DNA of 64,000 nucleotides from Thermoanaerobaculia bacterium. Lineage in GTDB: Bacteria; Acidobacteriota; Thermoanaerobaculia; Multivoradales; Multivoraceae. Under the pieces are notes generated by a model. It was given only the letters and a program-made list of their open reading frames with translations, had not been told where the DNA came from and made no database searches. Both the position numbers and the translations under genes were made by a program. Each line of letters starts with the position of its first letter. The stretch's first letter is position 1. Shown one piece after another: positions 39,109 to 48,704 of the stretch. The stretch covers positions 62,001 through 126,000 of the forward strand of contig JAJEHN010000016.1 in NCBI GenBank assembly GCA_022823665.1, read 5' to 3'.

Positions 39109-40104
39109 TCAGGCGCCGGAGAGCTTAGCTTTGAGCAGCCGCGACTCGGCATAGCTCTGGATGCCCGCGTCCAGGGCTTCGGCGATCGACTGAAGGTAGC
39201 TCTCGTCCCGCAGTCGCCTGACCTCGCCGGCATCGGAGAGGCAGGAGACCTCGGCCAGCACCGCCGGCATCTCCGCGCCGATCAGGACGACGAAGGGCGC
39301 GGACTTGACGCCTCGATCCTTCAGGTCGGGGTTCTCAGCCCGCAAGCGTCCGAAGAGCGAGTGCTGAATCGCGGTCGCCAGCGCCCGGCTGTCGTCCTGC
39401 CGGGCCTGGGCGTACACGCCGTCGAGGAGCCGGCGGAGGTCGCCGAGGGAGTAGCCCTGGGCCTCCGAGTTTTCGCGCTCGGCAAGCGCGGAGAGTTCGG
39501 GATCGTCGGTGGGACCGAGATAGTAGGTCTCGACGCCGCAGGCCCGGTTCGCCGGCAACCAGTTCACGTGAATCGAAACGAACACGTCGGCGCCGGCGCG
39601 GTTGGCGATCAGGGTGCGGCGGTCGAGGGCGACGTTCATGTCGGCCTCCCGGGTCATCGCGACCCGATAGCGGTCGGCCAGCAGGTTGCGCAGCCGGTAG
39701 GCGATGTCGAGGGCGAGCGCCTTTTCGGTCAAACCGGCGGCAGCCGTGCCGGGGGAGGAGCCGCCGTGGCCGGGGTCGAGCACGATGCGTTCGACGGGCA
39801 GCGGGAAGACGCCTGGGTCGACGGCCTCCGGGGGACCGGTGAAGCGGACCTCGGGTGTCTGGAGAAGGCCATCCACTTCGACTTCGGGCAGAGGGTCGGG
39901 CTCCGGGCGATTCAGCTCCAGGTAGCCGAGGGCGGCAATAGCCGCAACGGGAAGCAACAGAAGGAGGCTCCATGGCGAGATCCTGCGTGGTCGCCGGACC
40001 CGGCCGGTGTTGGAGTCGTCGTGCGGCCCGGGCCGACGGTCAAGGACCTCGTTGTCGCGCACTGCGGCTTCGACCAGGTCGCGTTTGAGGTTCCGGCCTG
40101 ACAT
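39109..40104 (-). CDS. Membrane-anchored N-acetylmuramoyl-L-alanine amidase (Amidase_3)
   Basis: IVLDPGHGGSSPGTAAAGLTEKALALDIAYRL...VAMTREAD...VSIHVNW...LAEVSCLSD; N-terminal cytoplasmic tail then TM (SPWSLLLLLPVAAIAALGYL). Confidence 0.9.
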   Translation of the reverse strand: MSGRNLKRDLVEAAVRDNEVLDRRPGPHDDSNTGRVRRPRRISPWSLLLLLPVAAIAALGYLELNRPEPDPLPEVEVDGLLQTPEVRFTGPPEAVDPGVFPLPVERIVLDPGHGGSSPGTAAAGLTEKALALDIAYRLRNLLADRYRVAMTREADMNVALDRRTLIANRAGADVFVSIHVNWLPANRACGVETYYLGPTDDPELSALAERENSEAQGYSLGDLRRLLDGVYAQARQDDSRALATAIQHSLFGRLRAENPDLKDRGVKSAPFVVLIGAEMPAVLAEVSCLSDAGEVRRLRDESYLQSIAEALDAGIQSYAESRLLKAKLSGA

Positions 40105-40171
40105 GAAACGACGCTACATGATCGATCCCCTGGCAAGTGCCTCAAGTAGTCTCGCGAGTTGGTGTTGTGCG

Positions 40172-41692
40172 ATGAGCGCTTCCCGACTCTCCAGGGCCGC
40201 GTTTGGCCAGGGCCGCGTCTCGCCGGCTCGCGTTCTTGCGGTCGGCGCGTTCGCGCTGCTGGGCTGTAGCGGGGTTCGGACGCCTGAGTTCGAGGCGCCG
40301 GCGCCGGCCGTCTACGGCGATAGCCATGGCGCGCAAGCTCCGCAACCGGAAGCCGGGACGGGATTCGTCGATCAGGAGTGGTGGACGGCCTTCGGCGATC
40401 CCCTGCTGTCCCGGTTGGTGGTCGAAGGGCTCGAGCACAATTCCAGCCTCCGCGCGGCCGCCCTGAACGTGGACGCAGCGCGGGCCCAGGCCCGGCTGGA
40501 CGGCGCGGCGCGCAACCCCGAGCTGGAAGCGGCGGTCGATCCGGGGCGGCGCAAGCAGAACACGGCGCAGAGCGGGCTCACCGAGGCGATCCCGATTCCC
40601 ATTCCCGGCTTCGAGCCCGGCGGTGTGCGGAGTTTCGCCTTCACTTCCTACGGTCTGGCGCTCAACCTCCGCTGGGAGGTCGATCTCTGGGACCGGCTCG
40701 GCGCGCTGACCGCCGCCTCTCTGGCTGAGGCGGCCGCTTCCTCTGCCGACCTCGACGGCGCCCGGCTCTCGGTCGCCGGCCAGCTCGCCAAGGTGTACTT
40801 CGGCGTCGTCGAGGCGCTGCAGCAGGTGGAGCTCGCCGAGCGCACGCTCGCCAGCCGGGCGCGGACGCGCGACCGGGTCGAGGCGCGGTACCGGCGGGGC
40901 GTCGCGGCGGCCCTCGAAGTGCGGCAGGCGCGAACCCAGGTCGCGACCGTGGAGGCCCAGTTGTCGGCCCAGCGTCAGACTCTCGACGGATTGCGCCGGC
41001 AGATGGAGGTCCTGCTGGGCCGCTATCCCTCCGGTGAGATCGAGGCCGCCGCGGGGCTGCCCGAGCTTCCACCCCTGCCGGAAACCGGCGTACCAGCCGG
41101 CCTGCTCGCGCGGCGCCCGGATCTTCGGGCGGCGGAGTACCGGGCGGTCGCGGCCTCGGAGCGGCTCCGGGCCGCCCACAGGGCGCTCTATCCGAGCTTC
41201 ACGCTGAACGGATCGGCGGGGACGTCGAGCGGCGAACTCCGGGACCTGCTGGACGGAGACTTCTCGGTCTGGAGTCTCGCCGCCGGCCTTCTGCAGCCGC
41301 TGCTGTCCGGGGGCCGCCTCCGCGCCGGCCGCGACCTGGTGGAGGCCGGCCTGGGGGCGGCGGAAGCGGACTGGCTGCAGACGGCGCTCCAGGCCTTCGC
41401 TGAGGTGGAGTCGGGTCTGGCCGCCGAACGGATGCTCGACGAACGAACGGCGGCGCTCGAGCGGGCCGCCACGGAGAGCCGGGAAGCGGAACGTCTGGCG
41501 GAGGGTCGCTACCGGGAAGGACTCGTCGGTTACCTGCAGGTGCTGGACAGTCAGCGGACGTCGTTTCAGGCGGAAAGCCAGTTGCTGGCCGCTCGGCGGC
41601 AGCAGCTCGAGTCGCGGACGGACCTGATCCTTGCCCTGGGCGGCGGCGTCTACGCCGAACCGGCCGCGTCGACCGCGAGCGGGGGACCCTGA
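40172..41692 (+). CDS. RND efflux outer membrane lipoprotein (NodT/TolC family)
   Basis: Lipobox FALLGC; two OEP repeats (WWTAFGDPLLSRLVVEGLEHNSSLRAAALNVDAARAQ...). Confidence 0.9.
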   Translation: MSASRLSRAAFGQGRVSPARVLAVGAFALLGCSGVRTPEFEAPAPAVYGDSHGAQAPQPEAGTGFVDQEWWTAFGDPLLSRLVVEGLEHNSSLRAAALNVDAARAQARLDGAARNPELEAAVDPGRRKQNTAQSGLTEAIPIPIPGFEPGGVRSFAFTSYGLALNLRWEVDLWDRLGALTAASLAEAAASSADLDGARLSVAGQLAKVYFGVVEALQQVELAERTLASRARTRDRVEARYRRGVAAALEVRQARTQVATVEAQLSAQRQTLDGLRRQMEVLLGRYPSGEIEAAAGLPELPPLPETGVPAGLLARRPDLRAAEYRAVAASERLRAAHRALYPSFTLNGSAGTSSGELRDLLDGDFSVWSLAAGLLQPLLSGGRLRAGRDLVEAGLGAAEADWLQTALQAFAEVESGLAAERMLDERTAALERAATESREAERLAEGRYREGLVGYLQVLDSQRTSFQAESQLLAARRQQLESRTDLILALGGGVYAEPAASTASGGP

Positions 41693-41694
41693 GC

Positions 41695-42867
41695 GTGCTG
41701 AAGTGGTCCCTCCCCGTCGCGATTCTGGCGGTGGCCGCCCTCGTGGTTGTCGCCCTCGTTTCTTCGCGGCCGCAACTGGAGACGGTGCCGAGAGAGGTCG
41801 TGCCGCCGCCGGTTCGCGTGCTGTCCGTGACGTCGACCGAGGTCGACCTGGGCGTCCGCTCACAGGGGTCGGTCATTCCGGTGACCGAGGCCGACCTGGT
41901 CTCGGAGGTCGCGGGCACGATCGTCTGGACGGCGGAGAGTTTCGAGGTCGGCGGCTTCTTCGATGCCGGCGAGGTCCTGCTGCGGCTCGACCGCCGCGAC
42001 TACGAGCTGGCGCTGGCGAGCTCCCGGGCCGCGCTCGCGCAGGCGGGAGTGGGGCTGGCTCGGGAGCAGGCCGAAGCCGACGTCGCCCGCGAAGAGTGGG
42101 AGGAACTGGGAGAGGACGGTGAGCCGGGTCCCCTGGTGCTCCGCAAGCCCCAACTGGCCGAGGCGAGGGCGCAGGTGGAGGCGGCGCTCGCCAACATGAG
42201 GCGCGCCGGACTGGACCTCGAGCGGACCGCGATCCGGGCGCCCTTCGCCGGCAGGCTGCGCGCCAAGAGGGTCGACCGCGGCGAGTTCGTGAACCGCGGC
42301 GTGCCGCTGGCCACGATCTACGCGGTCGACGCCGCCGAGGTCGTCCTGCCGGTGCCCGACTCGGAGCTCGCCTTCCTCGACCTGCCGCTCGACGGCGAGC
42401 TGGGTGACTCCGGGCCCCGGGTGCTGCTGCGGGCGCGGTTCGCCGGCGGCCGGCACGAGTGGGAGGGCCGGGTCGTTCGTGTCGGCGGCGAGATCGACCC
42501 GGCGACGCGGATGGTGAACCTGATCGCGCGGGTGGACGATCCGTACCGGGCGTCGGGGGACCGGCCGCCGCTCTCGGTGGGCCTGTTTGTGGACGCGGAG
42601 GTAGTCGGTCGATCGGTGGAATCCGTGTTCCAGGTGCCGCGCGGGGCGTTGGTGGGAGCCGACCGGGTGTGGCTGGTGGAGGACGGCAGGCTGGTCCTGC
42701 GTCGCGTCGGGATCCTGCGCGCGGACCCGGAGGTCGTCATCGTCTCGGATGGTCTGTCGGCAGGAGACCGGATCAGCCTCACGGTTCTTGAGAGTGCGGT
42801 GGACGGGATGCGCGTGACGCCGCAGCCGGAACCGGCGCCCGCGGCGACCGGCGGGAACGCGCCATGA
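41695..42867 (+). CDS. RND efflux periplasmic adaptor subunit
   Basis: Membrane-fusion protein pattern: VRSQGSVIPVTEADLVSEVAGTIVWTAE...GGFFDAGEVLLRLD...FAGRLRAKRVDRGEFV. Confidence 0.9.
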   Translation: MLKWSLPVAILAVAALVVVALVSSRPQLETVPREVVPPPVRVLSVTSTEVDLGVRSQGSVIPVTEADLVSEVAGTIVWTAESFEVGGFFDAGEVLLRLDRRDYELALASSRAALAQAGVGLAREQAEADVAREEWEELGEDGEPGPLVLRKPQLAEARAQVEAALANMRRAGLDLERTAIRAPFAGRLRAKRVDRGEFVNRGVPLATIYAVDAAEVVLPVPDSELAFLDLPLDGELGDSGPRVLLRARFAGGRHEWEGRVVRVGGEIDPATRMVNLIARVDDPYRASGDRPPLSVGLFVDAEVVGRSVESVFQVPRGALVGADRVWLVEDGRLVLRRVGILRADPEVVIVSDGLSAGDRISLTVLESAVDGMRVTPQPEPAPAATGGNAP

Positions 42868-45800
42868 GCGGGGTGATTGGCTGGTTCGCCCGCAACGGCG
42901 TGGCGGCGAACCTCCTGATGGTGTTCATCGTGGTATGGGGACTGCTTGCCCTGAACGGGATGCCGATCGAGGTCTTTCCGAGCATCGAGATGCAGACGAT
43001 CACCGTGAACGTGCCCTACCTCGGCGCCGCGCCCGAGGAGGTCGAGCAGGGCGTGTGCCTTCGGATCGAGGAAGCGGTGCAGGACCTCGAGGGCGTGACC
43101 ACGGTACGTTCTACAGCGGCCGAGGGCGCCGGCGTCGTCGTCATCGAACTGGACGCGGACGCGGAACCGCGGGCCGTGCTGGACCAGGTCAAGTCGCGCG
43201 TCGATGCGATCGCGACCTTCCCGGAAGAGACCGAGGAGCCGATCATCCAGGCGGCGCTGATCCGGCGCAGGGCGATCACGGTGGCCGTGTACGGCGACAT
43301 CGGGGAAAGGGCGCTCAAGGCGTTCGCGGAGGAGATCCGCGACGGACTGTCGGCGCTTCCCGACGTTTCGCAGGTGGAGCTTGACGCGGTTCGACCCGAC
43401 GAGATTTCGATCGAAGTGTCGGAGGCCACGCTTCGGCAGTACGGTCTGACGTTCGACGAGGTCGTTCAGGCGGTGCGGCGATCGTCGATCGACCTGCCGG
43501 GCGGAGCGGTTCGCGCGCGTGGCGGCGAGATCCTGCTGCGTACGATGGGTCAGGCGTACCGAGGTTCGGAGTACGGCGCTGTCGTGCTGCGGGCGCGGCC
43601 GGACGGCAACCGCCTGCTTCTCCGGGACGTGGCGGAGGTGACCGACGGCTTCGCCGAGACGGAGGTGACTTCGCGGTTCGACGGTCAGCCGGTCGCACTG
43701 GTGCAGGTCTACCGGGTGGGCGACCAGAGCGCGCTGCGGCTTGCGCGTCAGGTCAAGGAGTTCGTTGCGGAACGCGAACCGTCGTTGCCCCCGGGCCTTC
43801 AGATGACGACCTGGCTGGACGACACGGTGCCGCTCGAGGACCGGATGCGGGTTCTGCTGGAGAGCGGCCGCCTGGGGCTGTTCCTCGTGTTCCTGATGCT
43901 CGCGCTGTTTCTGAAGTTCCGGCTGGCGCTCTGGGTGTCCGTTGGCATCGCCGTGTCCTTCATCGGTTCGCTCGGCGTGCTGAGGATGCTCGACGTTTCG
44001 ATCAACGTGATGTCCCTGTTCGCGTTCCTGCTCGTGCTCGGGATCGTGGTTGACGACGCGATCGTCGTCGGCGAGAACATCTATCGTCATTTCGAGATGG
44101 GCAAGTCCGGCCTGCGTGCCGCGGTCGACGGCGCACGCCAGGTGGCGACACCGGTCACCTTCTCGATTCTCACGACTCTGGCCGCGTTCTCGCCGTTGAT
44201 CAGCTCGGTCGAAGGGCCGTCCGGGGCGGTCGCGAGGATCATTCCGATCGTCGTCGTCGGCTGTCTCGGGTTCTCCCTGATCGAGTCGATGCTGGTGCTG
44301 CCGAACCACCTGTCGCACCTGTCGCACGGACGCGAAGACCGCGAGCGGCGCGGGGTCTCCCGGGGCTGGTACCGGTTCCAGGGCTTCTTCGCCGATGGGA
44401 TGCAGTGGGTGATCGACCGCGGCTACCGGCCGCTTATCGAGCGGGCGATCGAGTGGCGCTACTCGACCCTGGCCATCGCACTGGCCGTCCTTGCGATTAC
44501 CGCGGCCTACGTCGTCTCGGGCCGCGTCAAGTTCGAGTTCTTCGAGGACGTCGACGGCGACAATGCGGTCGTCCTCCTGACCATGCCCCAGGGGACCTCG
44601 GCGGATGTAACCCTTGGCGCTCTGCGTCGCATCGAGGAGGCGGCCTTCGAGGTCGAGGCGGATCTCGAGGCCGAAGGCCACGGAGGGGTTTTCCGCCACG
44701 TGATGGCGACGGTCGGCGCCCAGCCCTACGCGGCGCTTCAGCGGGCGAGCGGGCCGGCGGCGGGCTACGAGGTGGCGGTGGCGGCGCCGCACGAGGGCGA
44801 GGTCAACATCGAACTGGTTCCCGGCCTGGAGCGGCCGATTCCCACGGCGGAGGTGGTCCGGCGGTGGCGGGAGAAGGTGGGGCGGGTGCCAGACGCGGTC
44901 CGGGTCGACTTCACGTCCAGCCTGGTCAGCTTCGGGGCTCCCGTGGATGTTCAGCTCACGGGCGGCAGTCTGGGCGACCTGCGGGCGGCGGCCGAGGAGA
45001 TCAGGGAGCGGCTCGCGGATTATCCGGGGGTGTTCGACATCTCGGACTCCTTCCGCGCCGGCAAGCGGGAGATTCGGCTGGAACTCGACCCGCGTGCCGA
45101 CGCGCTGGGCCTGAGTCTGGAGGATATGGGACGCCAGGTGAGGCAGGGCTTCTACGGCGCCGAGGCGCAGCGGATCCAGCGGGGCCGCGACGACGTGCGG
45201 GTCATGGTGCGTTACCCGGCCGACGAGCGAGAGACGCTGGCGTCGCTCGAGGACATGCGGATCCGTACGCCGGCGGGAGCGGAGGTGCCGTTCTCCTTCG
45301 CGGGCCGCGCCGAGTTCGGCCGGGGCTTTGCAACGATCGAGCGAATCGACCGGCGGCGTGCCATCAATGTCGTCGCGGATGTCGACGCGGCAGTCATTAC
45401 GCCGAACGAAGTCGTTTCCGATCTGGAAGCGAACGTGCTGCCTGAGATTCTGGAGCGTTACCCGGGACTGACCTACTCGCTCGCGGGCGAACAGGAAGAG
45501 CAGGTGCGGGCGTTCGAGGGTCTCTTCCGCGCGCTTGCGTTGGCGCTGATCGGCATCTACGCCCTGTTGGCGATCCCGTTCCGCTCCTACCTGCAGCCGC
45601 TCATCGTGATGAGCGCGATTCCCTTCGGCCTGATCGGCGCCGTGGTCGGCCACCGCCTCGCGGGTTTCAACCTGACGATGCTGTCGCTGCTCGGCCTGAT
45701 CGCGCTGACAGGAGTCGTCGTCAACGATTCCCTGGTCATGGTCGACTTCATCAACCGGCGGCTCCGGATCGGCATGCCGGTTCACCAGGCGATCCACGAT

Positions 45801-46076
45801 GCCGGCGCCGCCCGCTTCCGGCCGATCGTCCTGACCTCGCTGACTACGTTCGTGGGGCTGCTGCCCCTGCTGCTCGAACGGAGCTTCCAGGCCCAGTTCC
45901 TGATCCCGATGGCGGTGTCGCTCGCCTTCGGGGTCCTGTTCGCGACCGCGATCACGCTGCTGCTCGTGCCGGCGCTCTACGCCATCCTCAACGACTTCCG
46001 TTCCCAGCTCGCCATCCACGGCGCGAAGCCCCCGGCGGCCTCGCCCGCGGAAGCCGAGCCTGCCCTGGGGGCCTGA
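42864..46076 (+). CDS. RND efflux transporter permease (AcrB-like)
   Basis: 1070 aa; PIEVFPSIEMQTITVNVPYLGAAPEEVEQGV; GIVVDDAIVVGENIYRH; LTGVVVNDSLVMVDFINRR; ATGA overlap. Confidence 0.94.
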   Translation: MSGVIGWFARNGVAANLLMVFIVVWGLLALNGMPIEVFPSIEMQTITVNVPYLGAAPEEVEQGVCLRIEEAVQDLEGVTTVRSTAAEGAGVVVIELDADAEPRAVLDQVKSRVDAIATFPEETEEPIIQAALIRRRAITVAVYGDIGERALKAFAEEIRDGLSALPDVSQVELDAVRPDEISIEVSEATLRQYGLTFDEVVQAVRRSSIDLPGGAVRARGGEILLRTMGQAYRGSEYGAVVLRARPDGNRLLLRDVAEVTDGFAETEVTSRFDGQPVALVQVYRVGDQSALRLARQVKEFVAEREPSLPPGLQMTTWLDDTVPLEDRMRVLLESGRLGLFLVFLMLALFLKFRLALWVSVGIAVSFIGSLGVLRMLDVSINVMSLFAFLLVLGIVVDDAIVVGENIYRHFEMGKSGLRAAVDGARQVATPVTFSILTTLAAFSPLISSVEGPSGAVARIIPIVVVGCLGFSLIESMLVLPNHLSHLSHGREDRERRGVSRGWYRFQGFFADGMQWVIDRGYRPLIERAIEWRYSTLAIALAVLAITAAYVVSGRVKFEFFEDVDGDNAVVLLTMPQGTSADVTLGALRRIEEAAFEVEADLEAEGHGGVFRHVMATVGAQPYAALQRASGPAAGYEVAVAAPHEGEVNIELVPGLERPIPTAEVVRRWREKVGRVPDAVRVDFTSSLVSFGAPVDVQLTGGSLGDLRAAAEEIRERLADYPGVFDISDSFRAGKREIRLELDPRADALGLSLEDMGRQVRQGFYGAEAQRIQRGRDDVRVMVRYPADERETLASLEDMRIRTPAGAEVPFSFAGRAEFGRGFATIERIDRRRAINVVADVDAAVITPNEVVSDLEANVLPEILERYPGLTYSLAGEQEEQVRAFEGLFRALALALIGIYALLAIPFRSYLQPLIVMSAIPFGLIGAVVGHRLAGFNLTMLSLLGLIALTGVVVNDSLVMVDFINRRLRIGMPVHQAIHDAGAARFRPIVLTSLTTFVGLLPLLLERSFQAQFLIPMAVSLAFGVLFATAITLLLVPALYAILNDFRSQLAIHGAKPPAASPAEAEPALGA

Positions 46077-46107
46077 ACCGTCCGTCGTTCGCTGGCGGTC
46101 GGTTCAG
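46073..46107. terminator. Long imperfect hairpin overlapping RND stop, between convergent genes
   Basis: CTGAACCG...CGGTTCAG 8-bp arms plus inner CCG/CGG pairing around a short loop. Confidence 0.6.
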
Positions 46108-46109
46108 GA

Positions 46110-46943
46110 TCAGCGTTCGAAGCGCGGCGCCCGCTTCTCCATGAACGCCCGCACGGCCTCCCTGTGGTCCGCCGTCCGCACGGAGCGGACCATCCCCTCC
46201 GCTTCGGCGGAAAGCGATTCCCGCAAGTCGCCCAGCACCGCCCGGTTCACGTTCCGCTTCATGAAGCGGAGCGCGCTCCTGGGCCCGTTGGCCAGCTCCA
46301 GCGCCAGCTCGCGCGCGGTGGCGGCCAGATCCTCGAACGGCACGATCCGGTTGACGATCCCGAGCCGCAGGCACTCCTCGGCCGGGATGCGGCGTGCCGT
46401 CATCAGCAGTTCCTTCGCCACTGCCGGCCCGACCAGCCGGGTCAGGAACCAGCTCGACCCGTAGTCGCCCGACAGGCCGATGTTGCGAAACGCGGTGGTG
46501 ACGAAGGTGTCGTCGGCCATGATCCGCAGGTCGGCGGCGAGCGCGATGGAGAGTCCGGCGCCAGCCGCGGGCCCGGGCAGGGCGGCGACGATGGGCTTGT
46601 CCAGCTCCGCCATCCGCAGGGTCAGGGTTTCCTGCTTCTGGATCAGGGCGGCCACGGCTTCGTCGACGGTCGGCGGCGCTTTGGGCGCTTCGCCGTCCTT
46701 TCCGCGGTTCGACCCCATCCCCGAGACGTCGCCGCCGGCGCAGAACGCCCTGCCGGCGCCGGTCAGCAGGATGGCGCCGCAGCGTTCGTCCGCCTCAAGC
46801 GTGAGCAGGATGCTCCGCAGCGCCGGGGTCAGGATGTCGCCCAGGGCGTTCCGCTTGTCCGGCTTGTTCAGCGTCACCGTGGCGACGCCGTCCTCGAGGG
46901 CGCAGAGAAGCTCGTTTGTGCCGGTGTCGATCGTGCTCATCAC
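46110..46943 (-). CDS. Enoyl-CoA hydratase/isomerase family protein
   Basis: VATVTLNKPDKRNALGD...GAGRAFCAGGDVSGMG...AALPGPAAGAGLSIALAADLRIM. Confidence 0.9.
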   Translation of the reverse strand: MMSTIDTGTNELLCALEDGVATVTLNKPDKRNALGDILTPALRSILLTLEADERCGAILLTGAGRAFCAGGDVSGMGSNRGKDGEAPKAPPTVDEAVAALIQKQETLTLRMAELDKPIVAALPGPAAGAGLSIALAADLRIMADDTFVTTAFRNIGLSGDYGSSWFLTRLVGPAVAKELLMTARRIPAEECLRLGIVNRIVPFEDLAATARELALELANGPRSALRFMKRNVNRAVLGDLRESLSAEAEGMVRSVRTADHREAVRAFMEKRAPRFER

Positions 46944-46973
46944 TGCGTCTCCTGGAACGGCCGCTGGCCTGGG

Positions 46974-48152
46974 TTAGCGGGCCACGATACCGGCACCAGC
47001 ACCGACGCGGCAGGTGTGGATCTTCGGCCGCCTGCCGAAGCGATGCTCGAACGCTGACGCGGTTTGGTGGCGGACGTGGCCGGCGGCGGCTTCGCTCGCG
47101 ATCGCGGTGACGCAACCGCCGAAGCCGGCGCCGGTCAGCCGGGCGCCGTAGCAGCCTTCGGCGCCGGCGGCGGCTTCCTGGAGCACGTCGAGTTCCTCGA
47201 TGCTGACCTCGTAGTCGTTGCGGGAACTGCGGTGGGACTGCGCCATCAGGTCACCGAGCGCGTGCAGGTCGCCCTGGCGCAGCGCTTCGGCGCCGTCGAG
47301 AACCCGACGGCACTCGGTGACGACGTGGCGGGCGCGGCCGTCGAGCGGTGGTTTCAGCACGTGTTGCAGCCGGTCCAGGTCGGCCGGTTCCAGGTCGCGA
47401 AGCGTGGAGAGTTCCGGCAAGAGGGGCCGCAACAGGTCCGCGGCGCGGAAGCACTCGCTCTTCCGGTCGTTGAATCCGGTGCCGGAAGCGAGGGCGCGCC
47501 GGACTCCCGTATCCGCGACCAGAAAGACGAGATCGTCCGGCGTCGGGATCAGCTCGTGCTCGAGCGAGCGGCAGTCGAGCAGCAGGGCGTGTCCTTCGCG
47601 GCCGTGGACCGAGGCGAACTGGTCCATGATCCCGGACTGAACGCCGACGTACTCGTTCTCGACCGTCTGGCCGACCTGGGCTCGGTCGATGCCGGAGAGC
47701 CGGAAGCCGGCGAGCTGCTCCCAGGCCACGAGGAACGCCATCTCGACCGCCGCCGATGAACTGACGCCGGCGCCGACCGGCAGGTCGCCTCCGAACGCGG
47801 CTTCGATCGGCGGTACGGCGATGCTTCGTTGACGAAGCGCCCAGGCCAGTCCCCGCGGATAGTCCGCCCAGGACGCCGGTCCGCCACGCTCCGCAACCCG
47901 CGGTCCGGGCTCCGCGACGTCGAAGGCGGCCTCCTCGTCCAGGTCGAGCGCCGCGAGCCGGGTCGAATCGCCGGGCGCGCGCCGCGCCGCAACCCACACC
48001 GCGCGGTCGATCGCCGCGGGCAGCACCCAGCCCTCGCTGTAGTCGACGTGCGCCCCGAGCAGGTTGACCCGCCCGGGCGCCCGGGCAACCACCTCGGGCT
48101 TGGCGCCGAAACGCTTCCGGAACGCGTCGACGACGCGGTCGACCTGTGTCAC
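46974..48152 (-). CDS. galK: Galactokinase
   Basis: APGRVNLLGAHVDYSEGWVLPAAID, LPVGAGVSSSAAVEMA, ARLTGAGFGGCVTAI GHMP motifs; GTG start. Confidence 0.92.
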   Translation of the reverse strand: MTQVDRVVDAFRKRFGAKPEVVARAPGRVNLLGAHVDYSEGWVLPAAIDRAVWVAARRAPGDSTRLAALDLDEEAAFDVAEPGPRVAERGGPASWADYPRGLAWALRQRSIAVPPIEAAFGGDLPVGAGVSSSAAVEMAFLVAWEQLAGFRLSGIDRAQVGQTVENEYVGVQSGIMDQFASVHGREGHALLLDCRSLEHELIPTPDDLVFLVADTGVRRALASGTGFNDRKSECFRAADLLRPLLPELSTLRDLEPADLDRLQHVLKPPLDGRARHVVTECRRVLDGAEALRQGDLHALGDLMAQSHRSSRNDYEVSIEELDVLQEAAAGAEGCYGARLTGAGFGGCVTAIASEAAAGHVRHQTASAFEHRFGRRPKIHTCRVGAGAGIVAR

Positions 48153-48184
48153 GCCGGCCGGATGTCGGTCAAGGTGGGCCGGGG

Positions 48185-48658
48185 CTACGCCAGGAGGTGG
48201 TACATGTCGGTACGCCGCCTGGCCGGGTCGTCGTGCCAGTCGCCGTAGATCTCCCAGCACGGACCCGCGAGGACGAGGTTCTGCTCGGCGCACCATTGGT
48301 GGATTGCCTGATGCACGCCTGGGATTCCCGCGTAATCGCCGTGGAAGGTGGCGTGGGCGCACCTTCCTGCGGGAGTCGCGGAGCGGGCGAGGCCGTCCGC
48401 GGCTTCGGTGGCGGCGGGCACCTGGACGCCTACGTCGACTTCCATCCGGCCGCCGCTGACATCGCGGTAGAACCAGACCTGCTGACCGGCGTCTTCGATG
48501 CCGTGTTCCTGCACGAAGGCGCCGACCCGGTCCATCAAGGGCATGAGCTTGCCGGGTACCTCCGCGAAGGTGACGGAGGCGCGGGCCGCCAGCAAGGGTT
48601 GTTCTTCGACGGTGACGATCGAGATCTCGGTCACTGTGTGCTCTCCTCGGTTACCCAT
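48185..48658 (-). CDS. GyrI-like small-molecule-binding/effector-domain protein
   Basis: VEEQPLLAARASVTFAEVPGKLMPLMDRVGAFV...GRCAHATFHGDYAGIPGVHQAIHQWC. Confidence 0.7.
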   Translation of the reverse strand: MGNRGEHTVTEISIVTVEEQPLLAARASVTFAEVPGKLMPLMDRVGAFVQEHGIEDAGQQVWFYRDVSGGRMEVDVGVQVPAATEAADGLARSATPAGRCAHATFHGDYAGIPGVHQAIHQWCAEQNLVLAGPCWEIYGDWHDDPARRRTDMYHLLA

Positions 48659-48704
48659 AGGTTGATCGTTGCTCCTCGCAGGCTAGATTGTGCCTGCATG
48701 CCAA

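Noticed and set aside
38014-40101. 695-aa plus-strand ORF
   Set aside because: Antisense to the MamK-like actin and amidase, both of which have clear family motifs.
38038-40104. Magnetosome gene island
   Set aside because: Only a MamK-like gene is present; no mamA/B/E/M/O/Q/P-like genes in the flanks.
42318-46019. 1233-aa minus-strand ORF
   Set aside because: Antisense shadow of the RND permease; low-complexity R/H/D-rich translation typical of GC-rich reverse frames.
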